Origin: DASQFU01 sp035632955
GTDB lineage: Bacteria; Eisenbacteria; RBG-16-71-46
Assembly (NCBI GenBank): GCA_035632955.1
Contig: DASQFU010000024.1
Location: 1 to 40,649, forward strand
Reading direction: 5' to 3'
Length of the DNA: 40,649 nt
The notes under the pieces are model-generated. The model saw only the letters and a program-made list of their open reading frames with translations. It made no database searches and was not told the DNA's origin. Below are positions 1 through 7,343 of this stretch, piece after piece. How positions within the stretch are numbered: position 1 is the stretch's first letter; each line of letters opens with the position of its first letter. Position numbers and translations under genes: made by a program.

Positions 1-814
1 GGCCGATCCGGTTCGCGAACCTGGGGTCGACCGGAATGCCGGTCACTTCGATCCGATCGCGCGCGACGCCGAGCTCGCCGAGCTCCGCCGCCACGCGGTC
101 GCTCGCCACGAAATAACGATCGACGTCCGCAAACGCCCAGAAGGGGTGCGCCGTGAAATCCGTGATCACGCAGTAGAGCGGCACCGTGAGCCGCCCGCGC
201 TGCCGCTCGGGGGCGAGTGCTTCGACCGGCAGGAAGTGGGTGCACACCACGGCGTGCGGCTGCTCGCGCTCGACGACGAGCACCAGCCGCCGCAGATTGA
301 GGCGATCCAGGGCGAGCCGCACGGGCGCCGTGCCGCGATGGACCGGCGCCTGCGCCCACGAATGGTAGAGCACGCCCCACAGCGCCGGCGCGCGCGCCGC
401 CATGGCGTTGTACGACGCGGCGTAAGTACCCCGGTAGAGGCGCGAAGCGAACACGAGCGTGTCGACCTCGCGCACCGTCGCCCCGGGCGACTGGCTCGTG
501 ATCGACGCCGCCAGCGACTGAGCCGCACGCTTGTGGCCGTTGCCGGCGGTCGCGTGCAGGATCGCGATGCGCGGCCCATCCGCGCGCCGGCCGGAGGCAA
601 GCGTCTGAACCGCGACCATGCCCTTGCCCGCCGCGGGGAACAGGACTTCCCCGTTTCCCGCGGCGCGAAAGCGGGCGCGCCACCAGCGACGCTGCGCGCG
701 CAGGCGCGCACGCCACCGATGCGTCAGACGCGTCGGGATACGCAACCGACCGATGCTCGGAACCCGCACCATTCCCAGTTCGTCACCTCGCCGGCTCGCG
801 CCGGCCGTTCTCAT
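1..814 (-). CDS. MGDG synthase / UgtP-like glycosyltransferase, 3' part missing
   Basis: Reads off the left edge; 271 codons are visible with no stop. It looks like the N-terminal half of a GT28-type diacylglycerol glycosyltransferase (monogalactosyldiacylglycerol synthase / UgtP). After a basic N-terminus of about 80 residues comes the glycine-rich loop ILHATAGNGHKRAAQSL, then CVITDFTAHPFWAF, and near the edge a VTGIPVDPRF segment; all three are typical of this family. The family transfers galactose or glucose from UDP-sugar to diacylglycerol at the cytoplasmic membrane face. The ATG (814-812) overlaps the TGA of yraN (813-811) as ATGA, so translational coupling is likely. The UDP-sugar-binding C-terminal domain lies outside the window, so the sugar donor cannot be judged. 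Its place in a ribosomal/RNA-processing operon is unusual. Confidence 0.8.
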   Translation of the reverse strand, partial: MRTAGASRRGDELGMVRVPSIGRLRIPTRLTHRWRARLRAQRRWWRARFRAAGNGEVLFPAAGKGMVAVQTLASGRRADGPRIAILHATAGNGHKRAAQSLAASITSQSPGATVREVDTLVFASRLYRGTYAASYNAMAARAPALWGVLYHSWAQAPVHRGTAPVRLALDRLNLRRLVLVVEREQPHAVVCTHFLPVEALAPERQRGRLTVPLYCVITDFTAHPFWAFADVDRYFVASDRVAAELGELGVARDRIEVTGIPVDPRFANRIG

Positions 815-1161
815 TCCGTAACCGCATTGCGGTAGTGACGGATCGTGGCGCCGTCCAAAGACAGCTCCACCGTCACCACGTCGATCCGGACCCGCGCTGA
901 CCCCGACTGGAGCAACGCGCGCGCGGCGCGTAGTAGACGCTCGCGCTTGCGCCGATCCACCGCCAGCGCCGCACCTCCATAGTCCGACCGGCCCCGCAGC
1001 TTGACCTCCACCAGCACGGTGGTGCCGGCGTCGTCCGCGAGCAGGTCGACCTCGACTCCGCCCACTCGATGATTACGTGCCCGAACCGCCTGGCCGGCGA
1101 GCGTCAGATACGCGGCCGCCAGCGTCTCGCCGGCTTCGCCGCGGGTCTTCGCGATCCCCAT
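811..1161 (-). CDS. yraN: YraN/UPF0102 family endonuclease-like protein
   Basis: 116 aa, the usual family length. The core fits the UPF0102 restriction-endonuclease-like fold: RGEAGETLAAAYL near the N-terminus, then RNHRVGGVEVDLLADD and VLVEVKLRG, giving the E...D...ExK active-site pattern. Family members have been proposed to act on DNA branches, but their role is poorly defined. The ATG at 1161 is chosen over an upstream GTG at 1233 because a GGTGGAG Shine-Dalgarno sits about 6 bases before it and the homologous part begins there. The gene follows rnhB after 102 bases. That gap has a TAGTAT -10-like box (complement of 1205-1210) but no convincing -35. The rnhB-yraN neighbourhood is common in bacteria. 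Confidence 0.85.
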   Translation of the reverse strand: MGIAKTRGEAGETLAAAYLTLAGQAVRARNHRVGGVEVDLLADDAGTTVLVEVKLRGRSDYGGAALAVDRRKRERLLRAARALLQSGSARVRIDVVTVELSLDGATIRHYRNAVTE

Positions 1162-1263
1162 GAACGTCTCCACCGGGGGCGCAGACACCGGGAGCGGAGC
1201 AGCGATACTACCGCAGGAACGGAGCCCTGGCATGTCGGGTCGAAGTCGCGAGCGGCCGGCGGC

Positions 1264-1896
1264 TCAGCACTCGAGCGGCAGCTCGATCACGCATACCGGC
1301 GAGAACGAGTAGCGGTGAATCGGGCACGGCCCCAGACGATCGAGCGCGTCGAGGTGCTCGGGAGTGCCGTAACCCTTGTGGCGCGCGAATCCGTAGTCGG
1401 GCCATACGCGGTCCAGCCGCTGCATGATCCGGTCGCGGACCACCTTCGCGACCACCGAAGCGGCGGCGATCGAAAGCATGCGCGCATCGCCGTCGACGAC
1501 CGCGTGCTGCGCGTGACCGACGCCCGGCACCGGATCGTTGCCGTCCACGAGCACCACGCTCGGCTGCACCGGCAAGCCGATCACTGCCCGCCGCATCGCC
1601 TCGAGGCTCGCCCGGCGGATGTTCGCCCGGTCGATCGCACGCGGGCCAACCACCGCCCAACGAATCGCCCGGGCCTGATTCCAGACCCGGGCGAAGAGAT
1701 CTTCTCGCGTTTTGGCGTCGAGCTGCTTGCTGTCGTTCAGTCCGTCCCAGCGCCCGCCGCCGAGGATGACGGCCGCCGCCACCACCGGTCCGGCGAGTGG
1801 GCCGCGACCGGCCTCATCGACCCCCGCGACTGTCGCGCCCTCGCCCGTCATGCGGGCCTCGGCGCGCGCGAGCCGGCGCCAGACGGGTCGGGTCAC
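1264..1896 (-). CDS. rnhB: Ribonuclease HII
   Basis: 210 aa, normal size. RNase HII cuts the RNA strand of RNA-DNA hybrids and starts removal of misincorporated ribonucleotides. Visible signatures are the active-site block AGVDEAGRGPLAGPV (first Asp and Glu), NDSKQL, VVLVDGNDPVPG, ASVVAKVVRDRIM (further acidic residues) and KGYGTPEHLDAL. The likely start is GTG 1896-1894, overlapping the rplS stop as GTGA; an internal ATG 15 codons later is possible but would lose the coupling. It lies between rplS and yraN in the same order as in the classical rpsP-rimM-trmD-rplS-rnhB group. Confidence 0.95.
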   Translation of the reverse strand: MTRPVWRRLARAEARMTGEGATVAGVDEAGRGPLAGPVVAAAVILGGGRWDGLNDSKQLDAKTREDLFARVWNQARAIRWAVVGPRAIDRANIRRASLEAMRRAVIGLPVQPSVVLVDGNDPVPGVGHAQHAVVDGDARMLSIAAASVVAKVVRDRIMQRLDRVWPDYGFARHKGYGTPEHLDALDRLGPCPIHRYSFSPVCVIELPLEC

Positions 1897-2258
1897 TTCG
1901 CACCCGCGTCCCCCTTGGGCTTCGATTCGGTCAGGCGCGCGGCCTTCCCGGTCTTCCGGCGCAAGTAGAACAGCTTCGCACGGCGCACCTTCGAATGCTT
2001 GAGCACCTTGATGTCGCCGATCGAAGGGCCGTGCAGCGGGAACGTCCGCTCGACGCCGACGCCTTCGCTGATCTTCCGCACCGTGAACGTGCTGCGCGTG
2101 CCGCTGCCGCGCACGTTGATGATCTCGCCGCGGAACTTCTGCTGGCGCTCTTTGTCGCCCTCGATCACGCGCACCATGACTTCGACGGTATCGCCGGCGC
2201 GGAGCTGCGGCCGGCCCTCTTTGAGGTGCGCCGCTTCGAGCTTGTCGATCAGGCTCAT
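1893..2258 (-). CDS. rplS: 50S ribosomal protein L19
   Basis: 121 aa, standard length. L19 sits at the 30S-50S interface. MSLIDKLEAAHLKEGRPQL, the VRVIEGDKERQQ segment, FRGEIINVRGSG, TFTVRKIS, GVGVERTFPLHGPSI and the basic KVRRAKLFYLR C-terminus are diagnostic. The ATG at 2258 has an AGGAAAGGA Shine-Dalgarno, preferred over an upstream in-frame start. The gene normally follows trmD; here trmD ends 11.4 kb upstream. It carries its own good promoter (2351-2379). rnhB begins inside its stop codon. Confidence 0.98.
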   Translation of the reverse strand: MSLIDKLEAAHLKEGRPQLRAGDTVEVMVRVIEGDKERQQKFRGEIINVRGSGTRSTFTVRKISEGVGVERTFPLHGPSIGDIKVLKHSKVRRAKLFYLRRKTGKAARLTESKPKGDAGAK

Positions 2259-2350
2259 GACGGTTCCTTTCCTGTGCAACCCAGGCAATGCGGACACGCC
2301 CGTGGAACCGGTGCGCCGTCCGACGGGTCGGATGGTTTTAGCGGTCGGGC

Positions 2351-2379
2351 AGTATATGGCGAAAGCCGGCGTCGCTCAA
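2351..2379 (-). promoter_or_regulatory. Sigma-70-type promoter of rplS-rnhB-yraN
   Basis: On the minus strand: -35 TTGAGC (complement of 2374-2379), 17-base spacer, -10 TATACT (complement of 2351-2356). Predicted transcription start is about 85 bases before the rplS ATG. The match is strong (5/6 in the -10, 4/6 in the -35). It would let rplS be transcribed although it has been separated from trmD. The leader contains a short inverted repeat TCCGACCCGTCGGA, too tight a loop to call a terminator. Confidence 0.65.
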
Positions 2380-2394
2380 AGCTCCGAATTGGGC

Positions 2395-2467
2395 TAGCTT
2401 TCCGCTCATGCAACACAGCTCGACCCTGCGGCCGCACCTCGCCATGCGCTGGAGCCTCGCCCGCTAA
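2395..2467 (+). other. Candidate promoter -10 and 19-codon leader ORF
   Basis: TAGCTT (2395-2400) is followed 7 bases later by an ATG (2408) that opens a 19-codon frame ending TAA at 2465-2467, two bases before the sugar-transferase ATG at 2470. The larger gene has no well-spaced Shine-Dalgarno (GGAG is about 15 bases away). The small frame could therefore be a leaderless leader peptide that delivers ribosomes to the next start. The peptide (begins MQHSST) has no recognised similarity, and the -35 region is weak. It could equally be a chance frame. Confidence 0.3.
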
Positions 2468-2469
2468 CG

Positions 2470-3867
2470 ATGTTCGCGCGCAGCCGGCAGTTGATGGCGA
2501 CCGCGATGTTCGCGATGGACGGAGTGATCGTCGGCGGCTCATGGCTGCTCGCCTACTGGCTTCGCTTTCACGCGCTCGGGCTGCCCGCGCCGCTCGGCGT
2601 CCCGCCACTCGGTTTCTATCTTTGGGTGGACGCCGTGCTCACGCCGGTGGCGCTGCTCATGCTGCGCACGTTCCGCCTCTACCGGTCGGCGCGCACGGCC
2701 CGGATGCTGCCCGAGATGATCTCGCTCGCCCAAGCGGTGGTGCTGGTGACGGCGCTGCTCGGCCTCGGCTCGTTCTTCGCCCGGGGCGAGCTCGCGCGCT
2801 CGGTGGTGCTGATGTTCTCGGGCCTCGCAATCGGCCTGCTGTGGACGAGCCGGATCGTGATCCGCACCGCCTTGCGCTGGCTGCGGCGCCGCGGGCGCAA
2901 CCTGCGCCACGTGCTCGTGGTCGGCACCGCCGATCCGGCGGTCGCTCTGCTGGAGACGATCCACCGCCATGCCGACTTCGGCCTGGTGGTGAAGGGCCTA
3001 GTCGCGGCCGATCCGGCGCGGGTCGGAACCATGTTCGCGGGCTATCCGGTGCTGGGCGTGATCTCGGACCTGCCGGCGCTGGTCGAGCAGACCGGAACCG
3101 AGCTGGTTTATCTCGCGCTCGCGCGAACCGAGCATGAGGCCGAGCGTGAGGCGCTCGAACGCTTGAGCGACTCGACCGCGGCGGTGCGGCTGGTGCCCGA
3201 CCTCGGCCGCGCGTTCACGATCAACGCCAGCGTCGAGGACTTCGACGGCACGCCGGTCGTCCTGATTACCGAAAGCCCCGAGCAAGGCTGGAACGCGGTG
3301 CTCAAGCGCGGCTTCGACGTGTTGTTTGCGGCGATCGGCCTGATCCTGCTCTCGCCCTTGCTGCTCGCGCTCGCGATCTGGGTCAAACTCGACTCCAAGG
3401 GTCCGATGCTCTACGTGCAGGAGCGTGTCGGGCTCAACGGCCAGCGCTTCCCGATGCTCAAGTTCCGCACCATGCGCGTGGACGCCGAGGCGGCCGGACC
3501 AGGCTGGTCACGCCCCGGGGATCCGCGGTGCACGCGTGCCGGCGGCATCCTGCGCCGGCTGTCGCTCGACGAGCTGCCGCAGCTCTGGAACGTGCTCGTC
3601 GGCCACATGAGCCTGGTGGGCCCGAGACCCGAGCGTCCGATGTTCGTGGACCAGTTCCGCGGCACGATCCCGCGCTACATGCTCCGCCATCACGTGAAGG
3701 CGGGGATCACGGGGTGGGCCCAGGTCAACGGCCTGCGCGGCGATACGCCGCTCGACCAGCGCGTCCAGTACGATCTCTACTACCTGCGCAACTGGTCGCT
3801 CGCGTTCGATTTCAAGATCATTCTGCTGACGCTGGTTCGGGTCTTCCGCGACGCCAGCGCGCACTGA
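2470..3867 (+). CDS. Polyprenyl-phosphate sugar-1-phosphate transferase (WbaP/WcaJ/EpsE-like)
   Basis: 465 aa, typical of the exopolysaccharide polyprenyl glycosylphosphotransferase family. It starts glycan assembly by moving a sugar-1-phosphate from a nucleotide sugar to undecaprenyl phosphate. An N-terminal membrane region (four helices within about residues 10-140) is followed by a Rossmann-like CoA_binding_3-type middle region (HVLVVGTADPAVALLE). From about residue 278 comes the catalytic bacterial sugar transferase domain: KRGFDVLFAAIGLILLSPLL (membrane hairpin), GPMLYVQERVG, FPMLKFRTMR, RRLSLDELPQLWNV, SLVGPRPERP, KAGITGWAQVNGLRGDT and the YDLYYLRNWSLAFD tail. The substrate sugar cannot be told. 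It is divergent from rplS and convergent with the next gene. It is one of two initiating enzymes in the window. Confidence 0.93.
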   Translation: MFARSRQLMATAMFAMDGVIVGGSWLLAYWLRFHALGLPAPLGVPPLGFYLWVDAVLTPVALLMLRTFRLYRSARTARMLPEMISLAQAVVLVTALLGLGSFFARGELARSVVLMFSGLAIGLLWTSRIVIRTALRWLRRRGRNLRHVLVVGTADPAVALLETIHRHADFGLVVKGLVAADPARVGTMFAGYPVLGVISDLPALVEQTGTELVYLALARTEHEAEREALERLSDSTAAVRLVPDLGRAFTINASVEDFDGTPVVLITESPEQGWNAVLKRGFDVLFAAIGLILLSPLLLALAIWVKLDSKGPMLYVQERVGLNGQRFPMLKFRTMRVDAEAAGPGWSRPGDPRCTRAGGILRRLSLDELPQLWNVLVGHMSLVGPRPERPMFVDQFRGTIPRYMLRHHVKAGITGWAQVNGLRGDTPLDQRVQYDLYYLRNWSLAFDFKIILLTLVRVFRDASAH

Positions 3868-3935
3868 CGCAGATCGGGCGCTTCGCCGCCTCGTCTCGGG
3901 GCCAAAGCTCGGAGGGCGGGTCCGCCTCGTGCGAC

Positions 3936-4958
3936 TCAGGGAAGGGGCCTCATGCCGTCGGTTCCCGCTGCCTCCAGCCGGCTCGCGCCCAGGCTGCGAA
4001 GCCGCGTGAAACCGAGCAGGTAGGACCAGACGAGGACGAACGGGACCAGCAGAAACACCGGCAGCCTTCGAACCTCGAACCGCCACTTCGCCCACACGGG
4101 GAGGAACGCCAGGCCGGTGAGCCCGAAGCAGAGCCACGCCGGCTGGGCCTGGCGGGTGAGCGCGCAGATCAGCGCACCCGAGAATCCGGCGACGTAGGCG
4201 AAACAGGCGCGCACGATGGGCCGCCGGATGCGGAACGGTCCCAGGAAATGGACCTCGATCCGCTCGCGGAAGCGATGCGGGAACCGCGTCCTGAGCAGGG
4301 CGTCCATCTCGTAGCGTTTAGCCCAGCGCAACGGATCCAGGAACCGGGGGTGCTCGATCGGGTGCTCGACCACGACCGACTCGTCGCGGCCGATCCGCGC
4401 GCCGGCCAGCTCGAGGCTGTAGCCGAGGTCGGCATCCTCGCGGAAGAAGGCGCCGTTGCGCGCGTCGTAGTAACCCGTCTGGAAGCCACCGATCTTTTCG
4501 AACAACGAGCGCCGGACGAACAGGTTGCAGAGGATGTACTGGAGCGACTCGTCGCCGCGGATGCGCACCGGCTGCACGCCGGGCTTCTTCGTGATGCCTT
4601 CCAGCACGTCGAGGTGTGGTTCGACGGCGAGCCGCCGATCCGCGTTGGCGAGCCAACCCGCTTCGGGGACGATGTCGTCGTCGGCCGAGACCAGGAACTC
4701 GCCCCGGGCGACGGCGGCTCCACGGTTGCGCGCGATCGGGGGACCGCTGCGAGGCTCGAGCCGGACCGCGCGAGCCCCGAGCGATTCCATGCGCATGGCC
4801 ACCGCCGGAGACGGCGCCGCGCCGTCGAAGACGACGATGATCTCGAAGCACGAGCGTGGGAACGCCTGGCGCGCGAGACCGTCCAGCAGCGGTAGGAGCT
4901 TGGCTTCACTCCCCGTGGTCGGGATCACGACGGAGAAGCGGAGCGTCGGCGTGCTCAT
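3936..4958 (-). CDS. Family 2 glycosyltransferase with C-terminal membrane helices
   Basis: 340 aa. The GT-A fold begins RFSVVIPTTG, with VFDG and the metal-binding DXD-type motif VSADDDIVPEAGWLAN, then an acceptor-side region FFREDADLGYSLELAGARIG with the ExxDL-like catalytic element. The last 80 residues contain hydrophobic segments (ALICALTRQAQPAWLCFGL and VFLLVPFVLVWSYLLGF), so the enzyme is probably anchored in the inner membrane. It lies 51 bases after fcl on the same strand with a GAGG ribosome site, so the two are probably co-transcribed. Sugar donor and acceptor are unknown. It converges with the sugar-phosphate transferase over a 68-base gap with no convincing intrinsic terminator. 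Confidence 0.88.
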   Translation of the reverse strand: MSTPTLRFSVVIPTTGSEAKLLPLLDGLARQAFPRSCFEIIVVFDGAAPSPAVAMRMESLGARAVRLEPRSGPPIARNRGAAVARGEFLVSADDDIVPEAGWLANADRRLAVEPHLDVLEGITKKPGVQPVRIRGDESLQYILCNLFVRRSLFEKIGGFQTGYYDARNGAFFREDADLGYSLELAGARIGRDESVVVEHPIEHPRFLDPLRWAKRYEMDALLRTRFPHRFRERIEVHFLGPFRIRRPIVRACFAYVAGFSGALICALTRQAQPAWLCFGLTGLAFLPVWAKWRFEVRRLPVFLLVPFVLVWSYLLGFTRLRSLGASRLEAAGTDGMRPLP

Positions 4959-5009
4959 GCCTCGGCCGCGCGCGCCGTCGCGTGCGTGGACATCGCATCC
5001 GACCGCGGC

Positions 5010-5963
5010 TCAGCGATGAGCGGGCTGCACGGAGCGCTGAGCCCTGTACCAGGCGATGGTGCGCTCGAGGCCCTGCTCGAACGGCGTGGTGGCCGTCCAG
5101 CCGAGCAGCTCCCGGGCCCGGCTGGTATCGAGGCAGCGGCGTGGCTGACCGTCGGGCTTGGTGGGATCCCACACCAGGCGGCCCTCGAAGCCGCACAGCC
5201 GGGCAATCATGTGCGCGAGGTCCCGGATTGAGATCTCGCGACCCGCGCCGATGTTGACCGGCTCGCTGCTCTCCAGCTTCCCGAGCGCGAGCACGATCGC
5301 CTCGGCGGCGTCATCGACGTACAGGAACTCACGGGTTGCGTTGCCGGAGCCCCACACGCCGACCTCGGACGCGCCGCTCTCGACCGCCTCGACGCACTTG
5401 CGGATCAGGGCCGGAATCACGTGCGAGCTCTCCGGCTCGAAGTTGTCACCCGGTCCATAGAGGTTCACGAGCATCACGTTCACGCCGTCGAAGCCGTATT
5501 CCTGGCGGTACGCCTGCGACTGGACCAGCAGCATCTTCTTCGCGAGCCCGTACGGCGCGTTGGTCTCCTCGGGGTAGCCGTTCCACAGCTCCTCCTCGTG
5601 GAACGGCACCGGCGTGAACTTGGGATACGAGCAGATGGTCCCGATGCTCACGAAGCGCTTCACGCCGGCGCGGCGCGCGTGCTCCATCAGCAGGCAACCC
5701 ATCATCAGGTTCTGGTAGAAGAACGTGCCCGGGTGCAGCCGGTTGGCGCCGATGCCGCCCACCACGGCCGCCAGGTGGACGATCATCTCGGGGCGGCGCT
5801 CCTCGATCATCCGCTGCGACTGCGCGGCCTGCGTGAGGTCGTAGTCGCGCGAGCCGAGGCCCGTCACATTTGCGAGGCCGCGCGCGGCCAGCGCGCTCGT
5901 CACGTGACGGCCCAGGAAACCGGTACCACCGGTGACGACGATGCGTGTATTCTTGTCCAGCAT
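5010..5963 (-). CDS. fcl: GDP-L-fucose synthase
   Basis: 317 aa, the family length. An NADPH-dependent 3,5-epimerase/4-reductase of the extended SDR type that converts GDP-4-keto-6-deoxy-D-mannose to GDP-L-fucose in the cytoplasm. Visible: cofactor loop TGGTGFLGRH, AAVVGGIGANRLHPGTFFYQN, SIGTICSYPKFTPVPFHEEE with the conserved Ser/Cys, the YGLAKK catalytic Tyr-Lys pair, NLYGPGDNFEPESSHVIPAL and WGSGNATREFLYVDDAAEA. These motifs are specific enough for the name. ATG 5963 follows a GGAGGAGGGC ribosome site. Its substrate would come from a GDP-mannose 4,6-dehydratase; the only candidate in the window is 32 kb away (37388-38341). Confidence 0.95.
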   Translation of the reverse strand: MLDKNTRIVVTGGTGFLGRHVTSALAARGLANVTGLGSRDYDLTQAAQSQRMIEERRPEMIVHLAAVVGGIGANRLHPGTFFYQNLMMGCLLMEHARRAGVKRFVSIGTICSYPKFTPVPFHEEELWNGYPEETNAPYGLAKKMLLVQSQAYRQEYGFDGVNVMLVNLYGPGDNFEPESSHVIPALIRKCVEAVESGASEVGVWGSGNATREFLYVDDAAEAIVLALGKLESSEPVNIGAGREISIRDLAHMIARLCGFEGRLVWDPTKPDGQPRRCLDTSRARELLGWTATTPFEQGLERTIAWYRAQRSVQPAHR

Positions 5964-5988
5964 GCCCTCCTCCGGAGACGAAGGCGCC

Positions 5989-6017
5989 AGTCTGTGGTCC
6001 GTCGCCGGTCAAGTCAA
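5989..6017 (-). promoter_or_regulatory. Promoter of fcl
   Basis: Minus strand: -35 TTGACT (complement of 6012-6017), 17-base spacer, -10 CAGACT (complement of 5989-5994). The predicted 5' leader is about 20 bases and contains the GGAGGA ribosome site. The -35 is good and the -10 is weak. Confidence 0.45.
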
Positions 6018-6083
6018 GCTTCCGCGGGCCGAGCCGAACGCGGGGGAGCGGAACGGTGACGACTTCGCGTGTCCGCCGGTCCG

Positions 6084-6105
6084 CACCGGCCACGATGCGC
6101 CGGTG
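6084..6105. repeat. 7-bp inverted repeat in divergent fcl / CgeB-like intergenic region
   Basis: CACCGGC (6084-6090) and GCCGGTG (6099-6105) form a perfect 7-bp dyad with an 8-base spacer in the 204-base gap between two divergent genes. It has no following T-run in either direction. The position is compatible with an operator but no regulator is identified. In this GC-rich DNA a chance dyad is possible. The rest of the gap holds the fcl promoter and nothing else recognised. Confidence 0.35.
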
Positions 6106-6167
6106 TCGCGGCCGAACACGATGCAATTCTATCCAGTGACGATCGCTTAGGCGACCAAGTAGCGCTC

Positions 6168-7337
6168 GTGCGGATCTTTCTCGCTATCCCCTTCAGCCCG
6201 CACCCCGGCTTCAGCTCGAACCTGTGGAAGGCGAACCTTCACGATTCGCTCGTGGCGATGGGCCATGACGTGGTGCTGTGGAAGGAAGATCTGCTCCCGC
6301 TCTACGACCTCGATCCGGATGCCCCGGGGACGGTGCCGGTGCGCGACGCCTTCGGTGGCCGGTTCGTCGCCGCAGTCGAAAACGCGCACCGGCAGCGCCC
6401 GCTCGATCTCGTGCTCACGTACTTCAGCGACAGCCATGTCCTGCCGTCCGTCGTGGATACCGTGCGGGAGCGCGTGCCGGTGTTGAATTTCTTCTGCAAC
6501 AACGTGCATCAGTTCCATCTGGTGCGTCGCATCGCTCCGCGCTTCAGCTTCTGCCTGGTGCCCGAGCGCGAAGCACTCGCCAGCTACCGGGCGGCCGGCG
6601 CCCGGCCGGTCTTCTTTCCCATGGCGGCGAACCCCGCCGTTTACCGGCCGCTCGGCCTGCCGCAGACCCTCGACGTGGCCTTCGCGGGCCAGCGCTACGC
6701 GGATCGCGCCCGCGGACTGCTGGCACTGCGGGAGGGCGGGATCGACGCGCACGCCTTCGGCATGGGCTGGCCGTTCGCGCGACCGGGCGAGCCGACCCCG
6801 CCGGGCGTCCAGGGCTCGGGACTCGGGCCGATCGGCGAAGCCGCGCGGCTGCTGGCAGCGGCGCTCCGTGGCCGCAACCCCTTCCTCGCGGTACGCGACC
6901 GGCTCGCCTGGCGGACGCTCTGCGCGCGACACCCGGCCTCGCTGCACGGGCCGGTGGCGGATGACGAATACGTCGCGCTCTTCAGTCGCAGCCGCATCAG
7001 CCTCGGGTTCCTCCTGGTCGGCGACACGCACCGCACGCGGCGGCCGCTGCGCCAGGTGCGCCTGCGCGAGTTCGAAGGCCCGATGGCCGGCGCCTTCTAC
7101 GTCACGGAGTGGTTCGAGGAGCTGGCCGAGCACTACGAGATCGGTCGCGAAATCGTGTGCTACCGCTCGCACGAGGAGCTCGTGGATCTGTGTCGCTATT
7201 ACCTCGCTCACCCCGACGAGCGCGAGCGCATCCGCCGCTCCGGCCACGAGCGAGCGCGGCGCGACCACACCTGGCAGCGGCGCTTCGAGAACCTCTTCGA
7301 ATCCCTGCGGCGCGAGGGTGTGCCGAGCCGCCCTTAG
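6168..7337 (+). CDS. CgeB-type glycosyltransferase
   Basis: 389 aa from GTG 6168. The start is placed there because VRIFLAIPFSPHPG begins a beta-strand typical of GT-B enzymes, while the in-frame sequence before it is non-conserved. The second half fits the CgeB/Glyco_trans_1_2 family: DVAFAGQRYADRARGLLAL, then SRISLGFLLVGDTHRTR, LRQVRLREFEGPMAGAFYVT, HYEIGREIVCYRSHEELVDL and ERIRRSGHERARRDHTWQRR. The GREIVxYRS..EL...YYL..P.ER motif is the family hallmark. Predicted cytosolic, retaining, donor unknown. No clear Shine-Dalgarno precedes the GTG. Its stop lies 6 bases from the stop of the convergent flippase gene. Confidence 0.85.
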   Translation: MRIFLAIPFSPHPGFSSNLWKANLHDSLVAMGHDVVLWKEDLLPLYDLDPDAPGTVPVRDAFGGRFVAAVENAHRQRPLDLVLTYFSDSHVLPSVVDTVRERVPVLNFFCNNVHQFHLVRRIAPRFSFCLVPEREALASYRAAGARPVFFPMAANPAVYRPLGLPQTLDVAFAGQRYADRARGLLALREGGIDAHAFGMGWPFARPGEPTPPGVQGSGLGPIGEAARLLAAALRGRNPFLAVRDRLAWRTLCARHPASLHGPVADDEYVALFSRSRISLGFLLVGDTHRTRRPLRQVRLREFEGPMAGAFYVTEWFEELAEHYEIGREIVCYRSHEELVDLCRYYLAHPDERERIRRSGHERARRDHTWQRRFENLFESLRREGVPSRP

Positions 7338-7343
7338 TTCGGC

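Noticed and set aside
1797..3137. A 446-codon plus-strand open frame over rplS and the sugar transferase
   Set aside because: Composition is Arg/Ala/Pro-rich without domain features, and it overlaps two firmly identified genes in other frames. Long shadow frames are expected at this GC content.
3868..3935. GGCGG-GT-CCGCC dyad between convergent genes as a terminator
   Set aside because: The loop would be only two bases and no T-run follows in either direction.
5964..6167. JUMPStart/ops elements upstream of glycan genes
   Set aside because: No GGCGGTAGCGTG-like sequence was seen here or in other intergenic gaps of the window.
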